Position numbers and translations under genes: made by a program. From the NCBI GenBank assembly GCA_937912025.1, contig CALDOZ010000037.1, forward strand, positions 14,376 through 78,375: a stretch of DNA of 64,000 nt, given 5' to 3'. Positions 60,976 through 64,000 of this stretch are shown here, in pieces. Position 1 is the first letter of the stretch, and each line of letters begins with the position of its first letter. This DNA comes from an uncultured Clostridia bacterium (GTDB taxonomy: Bacteria; Bacillota; Clostridia; Christensenellales; Borkfalkiaceae). A model generated the notes under the pieces. It saw nothing but the letters and a program-made list of their open reading frames with translations, was not told where the DNA came from and made no database searches.

Positions 60976-61671
60976 ATGGATAGAAAAATTGCTATAAAAC
61001 TACTTAACGATAATTATCAAAAAAACGTTTGCTTAATTGAAAATTTAACGCACGACGACGTTGAGTTTATAAACGTAGGTAATAACGCCGTATGTTTTAA
61101 ACTTATTCCGTCTGGACTTACTATGTTTTCTAAAATTGCAAGCGGAGATTTTTTAGTAGACAATTTAAAAAATAATTGGCGTTGCGGAATGACTACGGAC
61201 GCTAAAAGCGCTCAAATAATTTCAAGTGTGTTAGGGTTAAAAGTAAAAGAGTGTATTCAAGTAATTTATAATAAACTGCCTACGATAGAAATTGACGGGC
61301 TTAAAATTGAAAAACTTAGTTGCAATGAAGTAATAGCAAAAACTATTGCTAAGAACTACACGCTTAATTATTCCGTTTCTGCCGTGTATAATCTCTTAAA
61401 ATACCGCTTTATGTTCGGCGCGTATTATAACGGCGAACTTGCAGGTTTTATTGGTATGCACGAAGAACGTTCTGTTGGTATGCTTGAAGTTTTTGATAAG
61501 TTTAAACGCAAAGGTATAGGTAGCGCGCTATTAAGTTACGCTGTAAATTATTTTATAGAAAATGGATACGTTCCGTTTGGTCATATATTTATAGGTAACG
61601 AAAAATCAATTTTAATGCACGAAAAATTACGTTTAGACGTAAATAGTCAAAAAGTATATTGGATTGAGTAA
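60976..61671 (+). CDS. GNAT-family N-acetyltransferase
   Basis: A 231-residue protein. The C-terminal ~100 residues form a GNAT fold: RFMFGAYYNGELAGFIGMHEERSVGMLEVFDKFKRKGIGSALLSYAVNYF. The acetyl-CoA loop R/Q-x-x-G-x-G/A appears as KRKGIGSALL. The N-terminal half (1-125) resembles the FR47-like or DUF-type lobe of the family, with no motif of known specificity. There is no ribosome site; the ATG lies 7 bases after a -10 box, so it is probably leaderless. Substrate unknown. Confidence 0.85.
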   Translation: MDRKIAIKLLNDNYQKNVCLIENLTHDDVEFINVGNNAVCFKLIPSGLTMFSKIASGDFLVDNLKNNWRCGMTTDAKSAQIISSVLGLKVKECIQVIYNKLPTIEIDGLKIEKLSCNEVIAKTIAKNYTLNYSVSAVYNLLKYRFMFGAYYNGELAGFIGMHEERSVGMLEVFDKFKRKGIGSALLSYAVNYFIENGYVPFGHIFIGNEKSILMHEKLRLDVNSQKVYWIE

Positions 61672-61709
61672 AAAATTTGTAAAAATAGTGAAAATACTAT
61701 GAAAATTAG

Positions 61710-61738
61710 TTGCAATATTTGTAGTATTTTGTTATAAT
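61710..61738 (+). promoter_or_regulatory. Promoter of the glycine riboswitch transcript
   Basis: TTGCAA, 17 bases, TATAAT. Transcription should start about 20 bases before the first aptamer. Confidence 0.82.
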
Positions 61739-61764
61739 CGTTTCATAAATTAAATGCTGATTAA

Positions 61765-61920
61765 ATATGCGGGAAATAACCGTTGGTTGACCGAAGGAGT
61801 AACGCTCTCAGGTGTCGTAAGATAAGACCGTATATTTAGGCACTCTGGAGAATCTCGCTTGTAGCGAGTGCCGAAGGTGCAAGGTAGTAATACCGAATCT
61901 CTCAGGCAAAAGGACAGAGT
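61765..61920 (+). ncRNA. Tandem glycine riboswitch
   Basis: Two consecutive glycine aptamers. The first (61765-61835) is closed by ATATGCGG with CCGTATAT and contains CCGAAGGAGTAA and CTCTCAGG. The second (61842-61920) is closed by ACTCTG with CAGAGT and contains GCCGAAGG, CTCTCAGGCAAAAGGAC. This is the classic cooperative arrangement, normally turning on glycine cleavage or, as here, an amino acid transporter. Confidence 0.95.
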
Positions 61921-61964
61921 AAACTTTATATTGTATTATATATGGTGTAAAGTTTTTCTTGTAC

Positions 61965-61999
61965 GGAGTTCTCTTACCGATGTAAGAACTCCATTTTTT
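61965..61999 (+). terminator. Riboswitch-controlled terminator
   Basis: GGAGTTCTCTTAC pairs with GTAAGAACTCC (one bulge) over a short loop and is followed by six T residues. A second complementary pair, AAACTTTA with TAAAGTTT (61921-61955), lies between aptamer and terminator and may alternate with it. Confidence 0.85.
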
Positions 62000-62039
62000 A
62001 ATTAGTTAATAAATTTTTTTATATAAGGAGTAAAATTTT

Positions 62040-63566
62040 ATGTGGGCACAAATTGAAGCAGCCTTAACCACGTTTTTTGCGACTGTAAACACCTACTTTT
62101 CAGGTTACGTTCTCGTAATTTTACTTATTGGTGTAGGCTTATTCTTCACAATCAAAACAAAGTTCGTTCAAGTACGTTACTTTGGTCAAGGAGCAAAGCA
62201 AGTTTTAGGTAATATTAAACTTGCAGGCGACAAGCAAAAAAGCGGTATGAGTTCTTTCCAAGCGGTAGCAACTGCTATTGCCGCTCAAGTTGGTACAGGT
62301 AACATCATCGGCGCAAGCGGCGCTATTTTGACGGGTGGTCCTGGCGCTATCTTCTGGATGTGGGTAATTGCTTTCTTAGGTATGGCTACAATATACGCCG
62401 AAGCAATACTTGCTCAAAAAACACGCGTTGTTAATGAAGATGGTACTGTATCAGGCGGTCCTATTTATTACATCAAACAAGCATTTAAGAATAATTTTGG
62501 TAAATTTTTAGCAGTTTTCTTTGCTATTGCAACTGTAATTGCTCTTGGTTTCGTTGGTTCAATGGTTCAATCTAACTCTATTGGTGAAGCTGTAAGTAAT
62601 GCAATTATGGGTGAAAAAGTTTGGTGGGTAACACTCATTGTTGGTGTTGTTATTGCAATTGTTGCTGGTTTTGTATTTATCGGTGGCGCAAAACGTCTTG
62701 CATCTGTTACTGAAAAATTAGTTCCTGTTATGGCTATTATTTACCTTATTGGCGGTTTAGTAATCATCTGTTGTAGAATAACTTCAGTACCAAGAGCGTT
62801 TGGTATGATTTTTGAATACGCGTTCAATGCTAAAGCAATTATCGGTGGTGGTTTCTGGTACGCTATTGGTCAAGCAATTCAACAAGGCGCTAAACGTGGT
62901 CTTTTCTCAAATGAAGCAGGTATGGGTTCTACTCCACACGCTCACGCTCAAGCAAACGTAAAAACTGCGCACGAACAAGGCTGTTCTGCAATGTTTGGTG
63001 TATTTGTTGATACATTCATTGTTTTAACTATGACTGCTCTTATCGTTATTACCTCTCTTTACGCAAATAGCGGTATGACTCAAAATAGATTAGAGGAGGA
63101 TATTCTTGTTTTAGGTACAGTTATTCCTGAAGGTGCTTGGTATACTATTAGTAATGGTTCAGCAATTATTGTTTCAAAAACTAATGCCGTTGCAACAGGT
63201 TTTGCGGTTGCGTTTGGTGGCGGAAGTGTTGCTACTACTATTGCTAACGTGTTCGTTGCAGTATGTCTTGCTTTCTTTGCGTTCTCGACAATTTTATCTT
63301 GGAACTTATTTGGTAAAATCAACTTTGAGTTCTTATTTAAAAAGAAAGGTACTATCGTTTACACAATTATTGCGCTTGTATTTATCGTCCTTGGTTCGGT
63401 ATTCCAAAACGACCTTGTTTGGGAACTTACAGACTTCTTTAACTACTTAATGGTTTTACCTAACGTTATAGCGTTAATTGCGCTTTATAAGATAGTTACT
63501 AAAGAGGTTAAGGATGCTGACGATATTAAAAGTGGTAAAGCATTATTAAACAATAAAGAAAATTAA
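62040..63566 (+). CDS. Alanine/glycine:cation symporter (AGCS family)
   Basis: A 508-residue membrane protein of the AGCS family, sodium- or proton-coupled uptake of alanine or glycine. Family signatures visible are QAVATAIAAQVGTGNIIGASGAI near residue 78, GGPGAIFWMWVIAFLGMATIYAEAILAQ near residue 100, and GLFSNEAGMGSTPHAHA near residue 287. About ten or eleven membrane segments are present. The tandem glycine riboswitch upstream argues that glycine is a main substrate or an excess-glycine signal. AAGGAG precedes the ATG. A strong terminator follows. Confidence 0.94.
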   Translation: MWAQIEAALTTFFATVNTYFSGYVLVILLIGVGLFFTIKTKFVQVRYFGQGAKQVLGNIKLAGDKQKSGMSSFQAVATAIAAQVGTGNIIGASGAILTGGPGAIFWMWVIAFLGMATIYAEAILAQKTRVVNEDGTVSGGPIYYIKQAFKNNFGKFLAVFFAIATVIALGFVGSMVQSNSIGEAVSNAIMGEKVWWVTLIVGVVIAIVAGFVFIGGAKRLASVTEKLVPVMAIIYLIGGLVIICCRITSVPRAFGMIFEYAFNAKAIIGGGFWYAIGQAIQQGAKRGLFSNEAGMGSTPHAHAQANVKTAHEQGCSAMFGVFVDTFIVLTMTALIVITSLYANSGMTQNRLEEDILVLGTVIPEGAWYTISNGSAIIVSKTNAVATGFAVAFGGGSVATTIANVFVAVCLAFFAFSTILSWNLFGKINFEFLFKKKGTIVYTIIALVFIVLGSVFQNDLVWELTDFFNYLMVLPNVIALIALYKIVTKEVKDADDIKSGKALLNNKEN

Positions 63567-63580
63567 ATTTAGTTTTAACT

Positions 63581-63618
63581 AAAAACTTCCGCATAAAATT
63601 AATGCGGAAGTTTTTCTT
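63581..63618 (+). terminator. Terminator of the symporter gene
   Basis: AAAAACTTCCGCAT pairs with ATGCGGAAGTTTTT over a short AT loop and is followed by a T-rich tail. Beyond it, 63620-63791 holds no gene. Confidence 0.9.
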
Positions 63619-63791
63619 TTAAGCGGTTATTTAATTTATAAAAAAGTTAATAAAATTTGCAAATATCACTTAAAAACAGTTGCGTTATTTATAGCGTTAT
63701 GCTAATATATACGAGTAAGCAATCGATAACTCGCTTTGCAAACCGTTTAGATAAAAAAGTTAAAATTTTTACTTTTTTGCTAAAAATTTGC

Positions 63792-63820
63792 TTGACAAAC
63801 ATTTTAAAATATTGTATTAT
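63792..63820 (+). promoter_or_regulatory. Promoter of the tRNA-Pro / tRNA-Met cluster
   Basis: TTGACA (63792-63797), 17 bases, TATTAT (63815-63820), about 25 bases before the first tRNA. Confidence 0.78.
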
Positions 63821-63844
63821 AATCAAGCATTCAGTTCAAGTTGG

Positions 63845-63920
63845 CGGGGTGTAGCGCAGTTGGTAGCGCACGTGGTTTGGGACCATGGGGTCGGGGGTTC
63901 AAGTCCCTTCACCCCGACCA
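63845..63920 (+). tRNA. tRNA-Pro (TGG)
   Basis: The acceptor CGGGGTG pairs with CACCCCG, the anticodon loop is TTTGGGA (anticodon TGG), the T-loop is TTCAAGT, and CCA is encoded at 63918-63920. Confidence 0.96.
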
Positions 63921-63930
63921 TTACTTATGA

Positions 63931-64000
63931 GGGCCTTTAGCTCAGTGGTTAGAGCGGTCGGCTCATAACCGATTGGTCCGGGGTTCGAGTCCCTGAAGGC
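63931..64000 (+). tRNA. tRNA-Met (CAT), 3' end cut by window edge
   Basis: The acceptor starts GGGCCTT and the 3' strand reaches AAGGC at the edge. The anticodon loop is CTCATAA (anticodon CAT), and the T-loop is TTCGAGT. The anticodon stem lacks the three G-C pairs of initiator tRNA, so it is an elongator Met or, less likely, an Ile tRNA with modified C34. Confidence 0.92.

Overview
The window is AT-rich chromosomal DNA of a low-GC Gram-positive bacterium, most likely an uncultured, fermentative, gut-associated member of the Clostridia. The evidence is the Firmicutes-type order ftsY / ylxM-ffh-rpsP-khpA-rimM-trmD, strong AGGAGG-type ribosome sites, SigA-type promoters (TTGACA/TTGCAA, 17 bp, TATAAT), T-box-free TPP and tandem glycine riboswitches, a DnaE-type polymerase with PHP domain, paired ATP- and PPi-dependent phosphofructokinases, and many carbohydrate-active genes with AraC regulators. 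No rRNA, CRISPR array, IS transposase or phage gene is visible. The species cannot be named from this sequence alone.

Layout. 1-9.6 kb: the 3' end of ftsY, an interposed GH78-like rhamnosidase gene, then the SRP/ribosome-maturation operon ylxM-ffh-rpsP-khpA-rimM-trmD-rbgA-rnhB-yraN-rlmL-like, and rplS behind its own promoter and leader. 9.7-15.3 kb: a TPP-riboswitch-controlled thiamine transporter gene (thiT), an AraC regulator divergent from a GH3 hydrolase, an HD nucleotidase, a cytidylate-kinase-like protein and a glycerophosphodiesterase. 15.4-24.4 kb: lepA-hemW-dnaE-pfkA-pfp. 24.4-26.2 kb: an inserted segment carrying trains of small hairpins, a broken four-helix-bundle gene and an EamA transporter; it sits inside what appears to be the pfp terminator stem. 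26.2-34.6 kb: a catabolic block (HpcH/HpaI aldolase, sialidase-like BNR protein, AraC, FAD oxidoreductase, SGNH esterase, ABC exporter) and gdhA. 34.8-38.8 kb: peptidase E, then a two-component system overlapping an unknown membrane protein. 38.8-50 kb: a multi-hairpin intergenic element and a large sugar-catabolism cluster (TIM-barrel-like protein, unknown protein, Gfo/Idh oxidoreductase, two SIS proteins, an esterase lipoprotein, a PfkB kinase, a GH106-like hydrolase). 50-54.5 kb: YgjV, UPF0340, a beta-propeller protein, cysK, a small XRE protein and an SDR. 54.5-58 kb: a foreign-looking island (GH28 remnant, FAD oxidoreductase, PocR-AraC regulator) bounded by near-identical terminators and abutting tRNA-Trp. 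58-64 kb: AraC, typA, GNAT, a glycine-riboswitch-controlled amino-acid symporter, then tRNA-Pro and a truncated tRNA-Met.

How it fits together. The housekeeping half makes and targets proteins (SRP, S16, L19, tRNA and rRNA modification, LepA, TypA). The accessory half looks like a degrader of plant or host glycans: rhamnosidase-like enzymes, GH3, an acetyl-esterase lipoprotein, sialidase-like and GH28-like proteins, feeding oxidoreductases, SIS isomerases, a sugar kinase and an aldolase into glycolysis. Each block is next to an AraC-type sensor. No sugar uptake system is encoded here.

The most unusual observations are: trains of mini-hairpins at two loci; a 1.7 kb insertion that splits a terminator; a 3.4 kb foreign island bounded by duplicated terminators; an 18-bp perfect inverted repeat next to a leaderless AraC gene; and at least four genes whose start codon lies 6-7 nt after a -10 box. 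All calls were made by eye, without database searches.
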